DNA of 64,000 nt from Sulfurimonas sp. (GCF_029027585.1 NZ_CP093397.1:1849405-1913404), one strand, 5' to 3'. Counted from the first letter of the stretch, positions 1 to 9,862 are shown. Numbers and translations: made by a program. Notes: generated from the sequence alone by a model not told the origin.

Positions 1-881
1 CTTCTGATTTCAGGTTCTGTTGTTCGTACTGTATGAAAAAAATTATGTTCTTCAAGCGATCTATTAGGAACAGTAAAATCAACGCATCCACCACCAAGGT
101 CTTGTGAAAAAGCAGAAGAGTTTACTAAATCATTACTATTTGGTAGACTAGCTACACTTTTTTTAATTTCTTCTTCATCTAAAGTTGATAAATCTGCCAC
201 TAAGATAATATTTTTAGGTAGTTCACCATCTTCTAGAGATATAGGAATTTGTTCTGATTCTAAACCGGCAATAAATACATAGGCATCATCATATGTTATA
301 TGCTTTTCTAATTCTGAATAAAAATAACCAGAATTATTAAGTTTAGCGGATAAAAGAGCTTCATACTCATTATTATTCTCTCTCCTAGCCATGATAATGA
401 TTTGTAAACCTGTAAGATCATGTTGTGCTGACGAATCAATAAGTTTTCCACTGATTTTTTTATAAAATATTGTTTTTTTATCAGGTTTTTGAAGCTTAAT
501 TATTTTAGGGTTTATTTCTATACTGTATTTTTCTGTTGTATCTTGCTGGCTTGGAGATGCCTTTGAATCATGTAAATTGTAATAGGAAGTTTGAACTTTA
601 CCTAAGAGTTCTCCATCAGGTGCAAAGACCTCTATGGTTACATTGTTGTCATAAATAAACTCTTTCTTAGGAAGAAAAAATCGAAATTCACCATTTTTTT
701 CAATATCTATCCTATCTTTACCAAAAATATTTGATTGAGTGTCTTTTCCTGTTTTGAAAATTTGAAGATAACTGACTATCAAGTAGTGCCCCAAATAGGC
801 TATCTCTATTTCTTGCTCTTTATTATTTTTAATCCAGTTTGTTGTAGGTACTAACCTACCATTAACACTTCTTTGTTCCAT
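1..881 (-). CDS. N-terminal part of a large protein of unknown function (runs off the left edge)
   Basis: An uninterrupted reading frame begins with ATG at 881 and stays open for 293 codons to the window edge, so only the N-terminal part is seen. A good ribosome site (AAAGGA) lies 7 bases before the ATG, which supports this start. There is no signal peptide or membrane segment. The visible part looks like beta-rich, adhesin- or scaffold-like sequence: residues about 60-100 and 140-220 read as two carboxypeptidase-regulatory-like or Ig-like segments. It ends in a Gly- and Cys-containing stretch, LGGGCVDFTVPNRSLEEH, followed by a VRTTEPEI motif. I cannot name a family with confidence. The real gene is probably much longer. 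It is separated from the next operon by 385 bases and may be the first gene of its own transcript. Confidence 0.75.
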   Translation of the reverse strand, partial: MEQRSVNGRLVPTTNWIKNNKEQEIEIAYLGHYLIVSYLQIFKTGKDTQSNIFGKDRIDIEKNGEFRFFLPKKEFIYDNNVTIEVFAPDGELLGKVQTSYYNLHDSKASPSQQDTTEKYSIEINPKIIKLQKPDKKTIFYKKISGKLIDSSAQHDLTGLQIIIMARRENNNEYEALLSAKLNNSGYFYSELEKHITYDDAYVFIAGLESEQIPISLEDGELPKNIILVADLSTLDEEEIKKSVASLPNSNDLVNSSAFSQDLGGGCVDFTVPNRSLEEHNFFHTVRTTEPEIR

Positions 882-1266
882 GAAATATCCTTTATATGTA
901 AATATACAAGTAATCTTAGATATATCACTTAAAAAAGGTTTTTTTCAAAATCAACCTATCATAATAAAATGATATATTACATGGTTATACCATTTACAAC
1001 ATTAAATAATCATTTATTATAATGCCCCTAAAATCTAAGATATCAGTTTAGTAAGATTTATTTTCAAAGAAGCTAAAATAATAATTATTGAGATAAATTA
1101 TGAGTATAAAAAAAAAGGCAGACAGGACTATCCCCTATTTAAGAGACACTTATCTAGTCAGTTAACAACACATTATTTTCAACCTTTTTTAATCTATATT
1201 TAAAATGCACTTTTATGATTTTTTTTTCTAACTAATATTATATTTAGTGTGTACTTTTAACGGCTG
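882..1266. other. Intergenic region with no gene recognised
   Basis: This 385-base AT-rich stretch separates two minus-strand genes. It should hold the promoter for the large gene that starts at 881 and the end of the operon that stops at 1267. I see no strong hairpin followed by T residues, no tRNA and no repeat array. A 21-codon frame at 1100-1165 has no ribosome site and no recognisable content. Confidence 0.5.
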
Positions 1267-1998
1267 TTATGTCTGAAAATTTGCATAAATTGGGTTATGA
1301 TCGGACACATTTTCCGTGTCTATAGCCTCTGCGTTAATTAGGTCAAGCTCTCTATAAAAAATATGATCAAGTGGTTTCAAAAAGACATGTTTTATATTAT
1401 GTGACATTTTAACCTCTACCTTGGTTAATCCAAGTTCATTTTGAAATTTTTTCAACTCTTCTATCCTTTTATCATTCCAACTATTAAAATCACCAACAAC
1501 AATCATTGGACCCTTATGTTTTATAAGCATAGATTTGATTTCTTGAACTTCTTGTTTAAAACTTTTTATAGGAACAAAATTAATAGCATGTATATTAACC
1601 AAACAAAGTAGCTTACCATTCGTTAATAAGTGCTGCGAAACAATAAAACTTTTATGAGTGGTAATTCCAGCTTCTTTGTTTTTAGTCAATTTACAAGCAA
1701 TATTTTTAAAAGCAACTTTAGCCGCAGTAAGAACACCATAAATATTTTTTTTTGTTTCCATATTACTGGCAATTGCATATGAATAGTCTTGTAATTCATA
1801 AGGTTCTCGTTTTGGATATTGTACTTCTTGAAATAAGAGAAAATCGCTAGGCTTTGCTAGTAAAAGTTCTTTAAGTTTATTTTTAAATAAAATATTTTGA
1901 TTTTCTTTATGTATATTCCAAACAAGAATAGAAAATGATTCTTTTAGAAAATTATTTTGATGTTTTAGTTTTTGTGGATAAGATTGTGGTTTTAACAT
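1267..1998 (-). CDS. Endonuclease/exonuclease/phosphatase (EEP) superfamily protein
   Basis: The 243-residue protein has the spaced motifs of the metal-dependent EEP fold: WNIHKEN near residue 27 (the Asn), FLLFQEVQYP near 54 (the metal-binding Glu), VVGDFNSWND near 167 (the Asp/Asn pair) and a C-terminal SDHNP (the Asp-His pair). These residues cut phosphodiester or phosphate-ester bonds, so the fold is well supported, but the substrate (DNA, RNA or a phospholipid head group) is not shown. There is no signal peptide, so it is probably cytoplasmic. It is the last gene of the minus-strand operon, starting 8 bases after the cardiolipin synthase stop. That position next to two phospholipid genes makes a lipid role possible, but this is an inference only. 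Confidence 0.8.
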   Translation of the reverse strand: MLKPQSYPQKLKHQNNFLKESFSILVWNIHKENQNILFKNKLKELLLAKPSDFLLFQEVQYPKREPYELQDYSYAIASNMETKKNIYGVLTAAKVAFKNIACKLTKNKEAGITTHKSFIVSQHLLTNGKLLCLVNIHAINFVPIKSFKQEVQEIKSMLIKHKGPMIVVGDFNSWNDKRIEELKKFQNELGLTKVEVKMSHNIKHVFLKPLDHIFYRELDLINAEAIDTENVSDHNPIYANFQT

Positions 1999-2006
1999 TA
2001 TATTTC

Positions 2007-3401
2007 TTAAAGTTGTGGGGCTATTATACGCATAAAGTTTTCAAATATACGGCGAGATTTAGATGCTTTAGCTATTTGTTTTTGAGAATTATTCATCAAG
2101 TTCTGCATCCACACATCTACTTTAGATAGGGTATCCTTATCATAAATAAAACTTACTATTTCATAATTAAGTAGTAATGAACGATTATCTATATTAACTG
2201 AACCAATCATTGACGCAGCATCATCAAAAAGGATAACTTTTGCATGAAGCATATTACCATTATAAAGAACAAGATTTATATTGGCTTCATCAAGTTCTCG
2301 CATATAAGAGGTTCGAGCTAAATCAGCAAAAAACTGATTTGATTTTTTTGGTGTTATTAGCTTAACATCGACACCCTTGTGTTTAGCAATTTTTAAAGCA
2401 TACATTAAATTTTCATCAGGAATAAAATAAGGTGTTACTATCCATACCCTTTGTTTTGCAGAATATATAGCACTTAATAGTGATTTATATAAGGCATCAC
2501 CCTTAATATCTGGTCCAGATGGCACTACTTGGATTGAGGCATCACCATAATTTTTTTTATTTGGTATAGTCGCTTTACGAATAGGAGAGTGATTTGCATA
2601 AGCCCAGTCATCTTCAAAAACTTGGGAATATTGATAAGTTGCTTCCCCTTGTGTTTTGAAGAGTATATCTTCCCATTGATCTTTAGTTTTATTTGCTCCC
2701 ATATATTCACAAGAGAGATTCATTCCACCAGATAATAAAGTTTCTTCATCAAAAAGATATATTTTTCTGTGATTTCTAAGATTGATATAATTTCTATAAG
2801 GTAAACGCAATAAAGGCATAAAAAAAGAGACTTTTCCACCTGCTTGTCGTAACTCTTTAAAAATATTTTGAAAAAAATAAATTTTATATGAACCAAGTGA
2901 ATCTATAAGCAGACGAACTCTAACACCTTCTTTGGCTTTTATAGTTAATTCTTTAATGATTTCTTGAGTTAACACATCATTTTTAAATACATAAGTGCTC
3001 ATACTAATACTTTTTTTAGTCTTTTTAATCTCATCCATCATATTAGTATAAGCTACATTGGCTTGTGTTATAAGCTCAAAACTATTATGTTGGCTTGCTC
3101 CTGGAATCCCATTAAAGCGTAAAATACCATCCATTACATTTACTTCTATATTTGATATGTTTTCACTACTTTTAAGACTAAGAGATGACATACCATTTTT
3201 AGTTGACTGTTTGCGTACACCAATCAAAAAATACAATAAAACTGAAAAATAAGGTACAACGATAATAAAAAGTAGCCAAGAAATCATACTAGTAGGAGTG
3301 CGTCTTTGATAAAGCATATGAAGCATTGTAAAAAGAATCAAAAGTTCTCCAATAATAAAAACACCATGAAGTACCAAGAAGTTTAAAAAGCTATTTTGCA
3401 T
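2007..3401 (-). CDS. cls: Cardiolipin synthase (phospholipase D family)
   Basis: This membrane enzyme joins phosphatidylglycerol molecules to make cardiolipin. Two hydrophobic segments lie at about residues 5-28 and 35-58, as in the ClsA type. They are followed by two HKD motifs: HRKIYLFDEETLLSGGMN in the middle and HAKVILFDDAASMIGSVN near the C-terminus. Both have the His, Lys and Asp needed for the two-step phosphatidyl transfer. The chosen start is the ATG at 3401, 8 bases after the pgpA stop. A longer frame from a TTG at 3437 would overlap pgpA and adds residues not typical of the family. The length (464 residues) is normal. PgpA, encoded immediately upstream, makes phosphatidylglycerol, the substrate of this enzyme. 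Confidence 0.93.
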   Translation of the reverse strand: MQNSFLNFLVLHGVFIIGELLILFTMLHMLYQRRTPTSMISWLLFIIVVPYFSVLLYFLIGVRKQSTKNGMSSLSLKSSENISNIEVNVMDGILRFNGIPGASQHNSFELITQANVAYTNMMDEIKKTKKSISMSTYVFKNDVLTQEIIKELTIKAKEGVRVRLLIDSLGSYKIYFFQNIFKELRQAGGKVSFFMPLLRLPYRNYINLRNHRKIYLFDEETLLSGGMNLSCEYMGANKTKDQWEDILFKTQGEATYQYSQVFEDDWAYANHSPIRKATIPNKKNYGDASIQVVPSGPDIKGDALYKSLLSAIYSAKQRVWIVTPYFIPDENLMYALKIAKHKGVDVKLITPKKSNQFFADLARTSYMRELDEANINLVLYNGNMLHAKVILFDDAASMIGSVNIDNRSLLLNYEIVSFIYDKDTLSKVDVWMQNLMNNSQKQIAKASKSRRIFENFMRIIAPQL

Positions 3402-3409
3402 AATTATCG

Positions 3410-3916
3410 TTATATGAAATTTTGAAGTTGTAGCCAACCCTGCCAGATAAGTGAACTGACAATTCCAGCTGCAAAACCAGCGATGATATCATCACCCATT
3501 ACACCTATTCCACCTTTCGTTTCTCTATCGATTCTACCGATGATAGATGGTTTTGCTATGTCGAAGTATCTAAATAGTGCAAAAGAAAGTATAGACTGAA
3601 TTAAAAAACCATTTTCAAATGAACTGACTTCACCCAAACTTACACTTATAGCAGGCGCAACGCTAAGGGCAAACCACATTCCTGCTAACTCATCTATGAC
3701 AATGCGTTTATCATCATGGATGCCAGATATTTCTTCGTATTTATTTATAGATTTTATCGCGATAATACTAAGCAGAGCAGTCGCTAAAAAAAGTGTTTGT
3801 GAATCAAAATAGATAAGGATTAGCATACCAAGAGGTAATGAGACAAGTGTTCCAACTGTCCCAGGAACTTTTGGAAATAATCCACTATATCCAAGTGTTA
3901 TAAAAAACCAATTCAT
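3410..3916 (-). CDS. pgpA: Phosphatidylglycerophosphatase A
   Basis: PgpA removes the phosphate from phosphatidylglycerophosphate at the inner membrane to give phosphatidylglycerol. The 168-residue length is close to that of the E. coli enzyme. Family landmarks are the N-terminal GYSGLFPKVPGTVGTL segment, the acidic DDKRIVIDELAGMW stretch that holds the likely metal-binding Asp and Glu residues, and the C-terminal GGIGVMGDDIIAG motif. Several hydrophobic helices separate these motifs. The gene lies 8 bases after the sat-like gene and 8 bases before cls, so transcription with both is very likely. The pair forms two consecutive steps of anionic phospholipid synthesis. Confidence 0.95.
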   Translation of the reverse strand: MNWFFITLGYSGLFPKVPGTVGTLVSLPLGMLILIYFDSQTLFLATALLSIIAIKSINKYEEISGIHDDKRIVIDELAGMWFALSVAPAISVSLGEVSSFENGFLIQSILSFALFRYFDIAKPSIIGRIDRETKGGIGVMGDDIIAGFAAGIVSSLIWQGWLQLQNFI

Positions 3917-3924
3917 TTATTTGC

Positions 3925-5115
3925 CTAAGTAAGAGATGTTGTTTGGTAAAGTTTCATAAGTTCAAGATAGAAATCTGCTTCAGTATGCTCTTTTAAAAGC
4001 CCTTCAACAGGTAAAATATCATAGTATAACTTTTCAAGATTTTTAAATCTATTTGGAAAAATATGAGATAATATTCGTGCTGAAATTTCTTTTCTCATAA
4101 GCATAGTTGGTGGTAAAATACCTAACTCTAAGAGTTCTAAGATTGAATCAGAATGGTAAGATATTTGATGATGTTGACCATGGGGACAAATATTTTTACT
4201 TACAAGAGTTGTACATTTGTCACAATAGACATATTCGCTTGCTATGGTTATCTCTATTTCTATCCCTATTACTCTGTCAATGATAGATTTGTTTGAGTTA
4301 CAATCATAAAACATACCAAGTCCGGCATGGTTTATACCTATCGTAAGTCTATCACAACCATAGTTTTTTGCAACTATTGCATCTATAATTATTTCATTAT
4401 AACCTGCAAAAATATAACTATTTTCTAAGGGAACAATAACGACATGATTTTTTGTTAAAAAGTTACTAATAAAATAATCTAAAGATTCTTTTCGTATATC
4501 GTAAGATAGATTTGATTCAGTATATGAGCGTAGTAAAAATATGACTAAAAGGTCAGTGTTTTCAAGAGCTTGTCTGATTAATCTTTCATGTGCACGATGT
4601 AAAGGATTTGCTGCCATAACGATGGCTGTTGTATGTTTGGCATCTATGCGATGTTTAGCATTATTTATAATTTCTTGATTAGTATTTAAAGGTTTATTTA
4701 AAAGTATATACTCACCACTTACAGCTAAAGAACCGAGTCTGTTTAAAGTAGTCATAACACCTGGATGACTTGTATCATCTGTACCATATATCTGTTTGAT
4801 TCTTTCACTTTTATCTATCTTAAAAACCTCTTCAACTATTAAAGTTGCAAATGGTTCTTGGTTAAAAAGTATTTCAAGCTCATCTCCAGTTTTTAAAGAT
4901 TTTAAGACTTGGGCATTCATCTTACCTGAAGGAGCAAGTATGAAAGGAAATGGAAAAGTTTTTCCATTAATTAGACCACTTTTAAGAACCTTTTTACTTC
5001 TCTGTGCATTCATCAAGGATGTTGCAGGGGCAAGTAAGCCATTCTTTAAAAGTTCCAGAGCAGAAGCTGCTTCACTGTCTATAAGAAGAGTTTTATTTTT
5101 TCTTGACGATATCAT
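3925..5115 (-). CDS. ATP-sulfurylase-like protein with altered sulfate site
   Basis: The 396-residue protein has the overall layout of dissimilatory-type sulfate adenylyltransferase (Sat): an N-terminal PUA-like part, then the nucleotidyl-transferase domain with NPLHRAHE at residues 170-177, and a zinc-type set Cys298, Cys301, Cys310, His312. The ATP-binding HxxH is intact. The usual QxRNP motif reads MAANP, so the sulfate-binding Gln and Arg are absent. The usual GRDHAG reads GINHAG, which loses another conserved Arg. Normal ATP sulfurylase activity is therefore doubtful. It resembles Cj1609 of C. jejuni in position (between the HP1021-type regulator and pgpA). The start overlaps the upstream regulator gene by 23 bases, which suggests coupled translation. 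It may be an adenylyltransferase with another substrate; this is inference. Confidence 0.75.
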   Translation of the reverse strand: MISSRKNKTLLIDSEAASALELLKNGLLAPATSLMNAQRSKKVLKSGLINGKTFPFPFILAPSGKMNAQVLKSLKTGDELEILFNQEPFATLIVEEVFKIDKSERIKQIYGTDDTSHPGVMTTLNRLGSLAVSGEYILLNKPLNTNQEIINNAKHRIDAKHTTAIVMAANPLHRAHERLIRQALENTDLLVIFLLRSYTESNLSYDIRKESLDYFISNFLTKNHVVIVPLENSYIFAGYNEIIIDAIVAKNYGCDRLTIGINHAGLGMFYDCNSNKSIIDRVIGIEIEITIASEYVYCDKCTTLVSKNICPHGQHHQISYHSDSILELLELGILPPTMLMRKEISARILSHIFPNRFKNLEKLYYDILPVEGLLKEHTEADFYLELMKLYQTTSLT

Positions 5116-5992
5116 ATTTTTTTCGTTTTTCCCATAAACTTTTTCTACTTATTCCTAATCTTTTAGATAGTTCAATATCAGGAAATTTATATTGGTAATT
5201 TAAAACGATATATTTAACATAATCTTCAATCGGAAGTATATCACCTTGGTCAAAAATATTATTTTCACTTTTAATTTCCAAAACTCTATATTCTACATTC
5301 TCTATCTTATCTGTACTTGAAACAATAACTTTTTTGTTAGAAATAAGGGAACAGAAGTTCTTTCTTTCCCCTTTTTTAAGAGTTTGATAGTCAGTTATGT
5401 AGATAATAGCATCTTGGTTTAACGATTCTAACTCATTTAAAGCTTTTTGGTCAGTCAAAGTTATGAAGTGAATAGGTAAATCTTTTTCATATGCATGCTC
5501 AAACGCAAAAGCATCTGAGTATTTTTGAAATGATGATGATATAAATATAGGAAGGTCTATCGTGTTATGGTCATGTTTATGCGTTACTGATGAAAAAGAG
5601 TGTGTTAAGTATTTTTTGTAAGCTTCATCTCTCTTTTTTAGTTTTTCATAATCTTGGTAATGGTTTATCTTTCTGATGAGTTCTTCAATCATAAAAGGCT
5701 TTAAAATATAGTCTTTTGCTCCAGCACTAAGTGGTTTTGAAACTGTATCGTTTGAAATATATGAAACCATTAAAATTATTATGGCTTTTTTAAATGTTTC
5801 TATTACTGGGTTGAAATCTTGCCCATTGATGTTTGTAGAAAGTAAAACAACATCATAGTCCTTATTTTTAATTGCATCTCTTGTTGAAGTACACATATCA
5901 CAAATATGCCCTAACTCACCTAGTTTAGTAGCTATACTTTGTGCTAAATAAACTTCATTTTCTATAATTAGTATTTTCAAATTTTTGTCCAA
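5093..5992 (-). CDS. HP1021-type atypical orphan response regulator
   Basis: The protein has an N-terminal receiver-like domain (about residues 5-120) and a C-terminal Fis-like helix-turn-helix (about 272-292, with LSKRLGISRKSLWEKRKK). The size (299 residues), domain order and position directly after ispDF match HP1021 of Helicobacter pylori and Cj1608 of C. jejuni. Those proteins act as transcription and replication-origin regulators that respond to redox state without a partner kinase. The receiver here is atypical in the same way: the phosphate-accepting Asp is replaced by Ser52 (VVLLSTNI) and the first acidic pair is reduced (IIENE), while Lys98 of LKPF remains. Phosphorylation is therefore not expected. 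Two cysteines at 31 and 34 could matter for redox sensing, but this is speculative. The gene overlaps ispDF by 16 bases. Confidence 0.88.
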   Translation of the reverse strand: MDKNLKILIIENEVYLAQSIATKLGELGHICDMCTSTRDAIKNKDYDVVLLSTNINGQDFNPVIETFKKAIIILMVSYISNDTVSKPLSAGAKDYILKPFMIEELIRKINHYQDYEKLKKRDEAYKKYLTHSFSSVTHKHDHNTIDLPIFISSSFQKYSDAFAFEHAYEKDLPIHFITLTDQKALNELESLNQDAIIYITDYQTLKKGERKNFCSLISNKKVIVSSTDKIENVEYRVLEIKSENNIFDQGDILPIEDYVKYIVLNYQYKFPDIELSKRLGISRKSLWEKRKKYDIVKKK

Positions 5993-7098
5993 TCAAAGTA
6001 TTTTAAATTTGCATTTGCAATAACTCCAACCCCTTCACTTCGACCAATAAAGCCGAGTTTTTCAGTTGTTGTAGCCTTTATGTTTACACGAGAACTATCA
6101 CATCTAAGTATCTTAGCAATAGTTCTTCGCATCTCTAGTTTATAATTGCCAATCTTTGGCGTTTGTGCCGCTATGGTTAAGTCAATATTTACTATGATAA
6201 AACCAAAGTCATATATCTTTTTAACCACTCTTTGTAGTAGAATCTTTGAGTCAATATCTTTAAACTCATCACTACTATCAGGAAACATCATACCAATATC
6301 ACCCATTCCTGCTGCACCTAAGAGAGCATCTATTAAAGCATGGATAGCTACATCTCCATCACTATGAGCTTTAAAACCAAAGTCAGAGTCGATTTTGACA
6401 CCGCAAAGGTACATCTGTGTCGTTTCATCAAAAGCATGAACATCAAAACCAGTACCACTTAAGATGTCATTTGATGGTTTCTCTAAACATGAGAGCAAAT
6501 TCAAATCTTTTACAAAAGTAATCTTATTTGCTTCGCTTTCACCTAAAATAAACTCTCTTGAGCCACCATTTGCAACTATCGCACTACTCTCATCTGTAAA
6601 CTCTTTATCTGTATCTAGAGCAGATTTCAAGATATTAGTACGCGATAGTTGTGGTGTTTGAATTCTTTTTACTTTATCTCTATTTATAGTTTCATTTTCA
6701 TAAACTATGGTGTCACTAACTTTTAAGTATGGAACTATGCAGTCAGCTTTTCCTTTTTTTGAGATTATTTTTTTTAAAAATTCTTCATTTATGCAAGCTC
6801 TTGCAATATCACTAACTATGACAAAATCACTTTGTACTTCTTTTAAAGCATTAAGTAAAGATTTTTGTCTAGTTGATGAACCTTGAACAAAAGTGAAAGA
6901 ATCATAGTTTTTCATAAATTCTATATCTTCTTTTGCAGAAGTTATAATGATTTTATCAAAAAGTTTAGTTTCTACACACTTTTGTGCTACTTCTTGCCAT
7001 AAAGGTTTATGCCCTATACGAAGCCATTGTTTCTTAGAACAGCACTTAAAACGACTTGAACTACCAGCAGCTAACAATACAAGCGTTAAATCATTCAA
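5977..7098 (-). CDS. ispDF: Bifunctional IspD/IspF isoprenoid enzyme
   Basis: This 373-residue fusion carries two enzymes of the methylerythritol phosphate pathway for isoprenoids, needed here for quinone tails and undecaprenyl carriers. Residues about 1-200 form IspD, a cytidylyltransferase, with the nucleotide-binding LLAAGSSSRFKCCSKKQW loop. Residues about 215-373 form IspF, the cyclodiphosphate synthase, with GTGFDVHAF (the metal-binding Asp-x-His), AHSDGDVAIHALIDALLGA and GDIGMMFPD. The fusion is the normal state in Campylobacterota. It is the first gene of the minus-strand operon and overlaps the HP1021-like gene. The promoter should lie in the 171-base divergent region shared with thiC. 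Confidence 0.96.
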   Translation of the reverse strand: MNDLTLVLLAAGSSSRFKCCSKKQWLRIGHKPLWQEVAQKCVETKLFDKIIITSAKEDIEFMKNYDSFTFVQGSSTRQKSLLNALKEVQSDFVIVSDIARACINEEFLKKIISKKGKADCIVPYLKVSDTIVYENETINRDKVKRIQTPQLSRTNILKSALDTDKEFTDESSAIVANGGSREFILGESEANKITFVKDLNLLSCLEKPSNDILSGTGFDVHAFDETTQMYLCGVKIDSDFGFKAHSDGDVAIHALIDALLGAAGMGDIGMMFPDSSDEFKDIDSKILLQRVVKKIYDFGFIIVNIDLTIAAQTPKIGNYKLEMRRTIAKILRCDSSRVNIKATTTEKLGFIGRSEGVGVIANANLKYFDWTKI

Positions 7099-7245
7099 GC
7101 ATATACCTCTTTTTAAAAAGTGTTACGAAATTATACACTTTAAAAGCTTTTTTTTATCTTTTTAGTAAAAAATAAAACACTACTCTAAGACCTTAATGCT
7201 ACTTTAACTTTATTTGATTATATTTCCACTATACAATTTATATAA

Positions 7246-8646
<1,401 letters not shown>

Positions 8647-8658
8647 ATAAACTTGTTT

Positions 8659-8685
8659 TAAATAAGACAAAAATTGTCTTATTTA
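8659..8685 (+). terminator. Perfect 12-bp inverted repeat after thiC
   Basis: Twelve bases (8659-8670) pair perfectly with 8674-8685 around a 3-base loop. The arm sequence is AAATAAGACAA plus one more pair. The hairpin starts 13 bases after the thiC stop and 40 bases before mrp. It is AT-rich and its right arm is T-rich, so a weak rho-independent terminator is the simplest reading. The perfect symmetry and the possible -10 box (TATGAT, 8684-8689) next to it also allow an operator for mrp. Confidence 0.5.
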
Positions 8686-8724
8686 TGATAGTATGCGAAA
8701 ATAAATAAAAATAAGGAAGAATGA

Positions 8725-9834
8725 ATGACTAATGAAATAGTAAATTCAGCACTTTCAAAGGTTATGTATCCAGGTTTTACTAAAGATATTGTAACTTTTG
8801 GTTTTGTAAATAGTATAAAAATAGATGGTAATGATGTTAGCTTTAATGTAGCAATCACATCAAGTGCTCCAGAAGTTGCACAACAAATCATTGATGAATC
8901 TACAAAAGAACTTAAAGCTGTTGGTGCTTCAAATGTCACCTGTAATATAAATGCTCCAAAAATGCCAGATGCCGCTCCAGCACCAAAAAGTAAAAATATT
9001 GCTCCACAAGTTAAAAACTTTTTAATGGTTAGTTCTGGTAAAGGTGGAGTTGGTAAATCAACAACTTCTGTAAATGTTGCCATTGCTCTTGCTGCGCAAG
9101 GTAAAAAAGTTGGTCTATTAGATGCAGATATCTATGGTCCAAATATCCCTCGTATGATGGGTCTTGATGGTATTCGTCCTGAAGTAAATGGAAATAAAGT
9201 TCTTCCTCTAAAAGCTTATGGTCTTGAAGTTATGTCTATGGGTTCACTTATGGAAGAAGGTCAGTCACTTATGTGGCGTGGTGCTATGATTATGAAGGCA
9301 ATCGAGCAGTTCTTAAGAGATATTCTTTGGAGTGAGTTAGATGTTTTAGTGATAGATATGCCTCCTGGAACAGGTGACGCTCAGCTTACTTTAGCTCAAA
9401 GTGTTCCTGTAACTGCTGGTCTTGTTGTTACAACTCCTCAAGCAGTTTCTATTGATGATTCTCGTCGTTCATTAGATATGTTCAAAAAACTTAATATTCC
9501 TATCGCTGGAATCGTTGAAAATATGAGTGGTTTTATTGCTCCAGATACTGGTGTTGAGTATGATATCTTTGGTAAAGGAACTTCAGGTCCAATGGCTGCG
9601 GAGTTTGACACAGAAATAATTGCAGAGATTCCAATAGAGCCTTCTATTCGTGAGGGTGGAGATACAGGTCAGCCTATCACTTTTGTTTCTCCGTCTAGTG
9701 AGACCTCAAAAAGATATGCTAAAGCTGCTGAGTCTATTTGGGCTACTATTGAAGCGGTAAATGCTGATGGTGGTGCTACAAATGAAAGTGTTCAACCAAC
9801 CACACCACCAGGTGTAAGTGCTTGTAGCGTATAA
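8725..9834 (+). CDS. mrp: Mrp/ApbC-type iron-sulfur cluster carrier P-loop ATPase
   Basis: Mrp proteins carry iron-sulfur clusters and hand them to target enzymes, such as the quinone and respiratory proteins of this cell. An N-terminal MIP18-like domain (about residues 1-80) precedes the P-loop ATPase with the deviant Walker A SSGKGGVGKST near 103-113, the switch region LLDADIYGPNIPR and VLVIDMPPGTGD. The usual CxxC cluster motif after ENMS is missing: residues 265-276 read ENMSGFIAPDTG. The protein ends with a single cysteine (SACSV). Cluster binding must therefore differ from that in E. coli ApbC or need other ligands. The ATG at 8725 follows AAGGAAG. In Campylobacter, mrp is likewise close to ispDF. 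A terminator hairpin follows the stop. Confidence 0.93.
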   Translation: MTNEIVNSALSKVMYPGFTKDIVTFGFVNSIKIDGNDVSFNVAITSSAPEVAQQIIDESTKELKAVGASNVTCNINAPKMPDAAPAPKSKNIAPQVKNFLMVSSGKGGVGKSTTSVNVAIALAAQGKKVGLLDADIYGPNIPRMMGLDGIRPEVNGNKVLPLKAYGLEVMSMGSLMEEGQSLMWRGAMIMKAIEQFLRDILWSELDVLVIDMPPGTGDAQLTLAQSVPVTAGLVVTTPQAVSIDDSRRSLDMFKKLNIPIAGIVENMSGFIAPDTGVEYDIFGKGTSGPMAAEFDTEIIAEIPIEPSIREGGDTGQPITFVSPSSETSKRYAKAAESIWATIEAVNADGGATNESVQPTTPPGVSACSV

Positions 9835-9841
9835 ACTTTTT

Positions 9842-9862
9842 GTAACCCCGTTTTGGGGTTAC
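9842..9862. terminator. Terminator hairpin between mrp and the diguanylate cyclase gene
   Basis: A perfect 8-bp stem (GTAACCCC / GGGGTTAC) with a 5-base loop starts 7 bases after the mrp stop. It contains four G-C pairs in a row, which stands out in this AT-rich sequence, and a T-rich stretch follows on the plus strand. It lies between the ends of two convergent genes and may serve both. Confidence 0.8.

Noticed and set aside
1100-1165. Short 21-codon frame in the left intergenic region
   Set aside because: No ribosome site, no hydrophobic or otherwise recognisable content; such frames are expected by chance.
2007-3437. Longer start (TTG at 3437) for cardiolipin synthase
   Set aside because: It overlaps pgpA by 28 bases and adds 12 polar residues before the first membrane helix; the ATG at 3401 is more natural.
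8679-9083. Long open frame on the minus strand over the mrp start
   Set aside because: It lies fully opposite the well-supported mrp coding region and has low-complexity composition expected of an antisense shadow.
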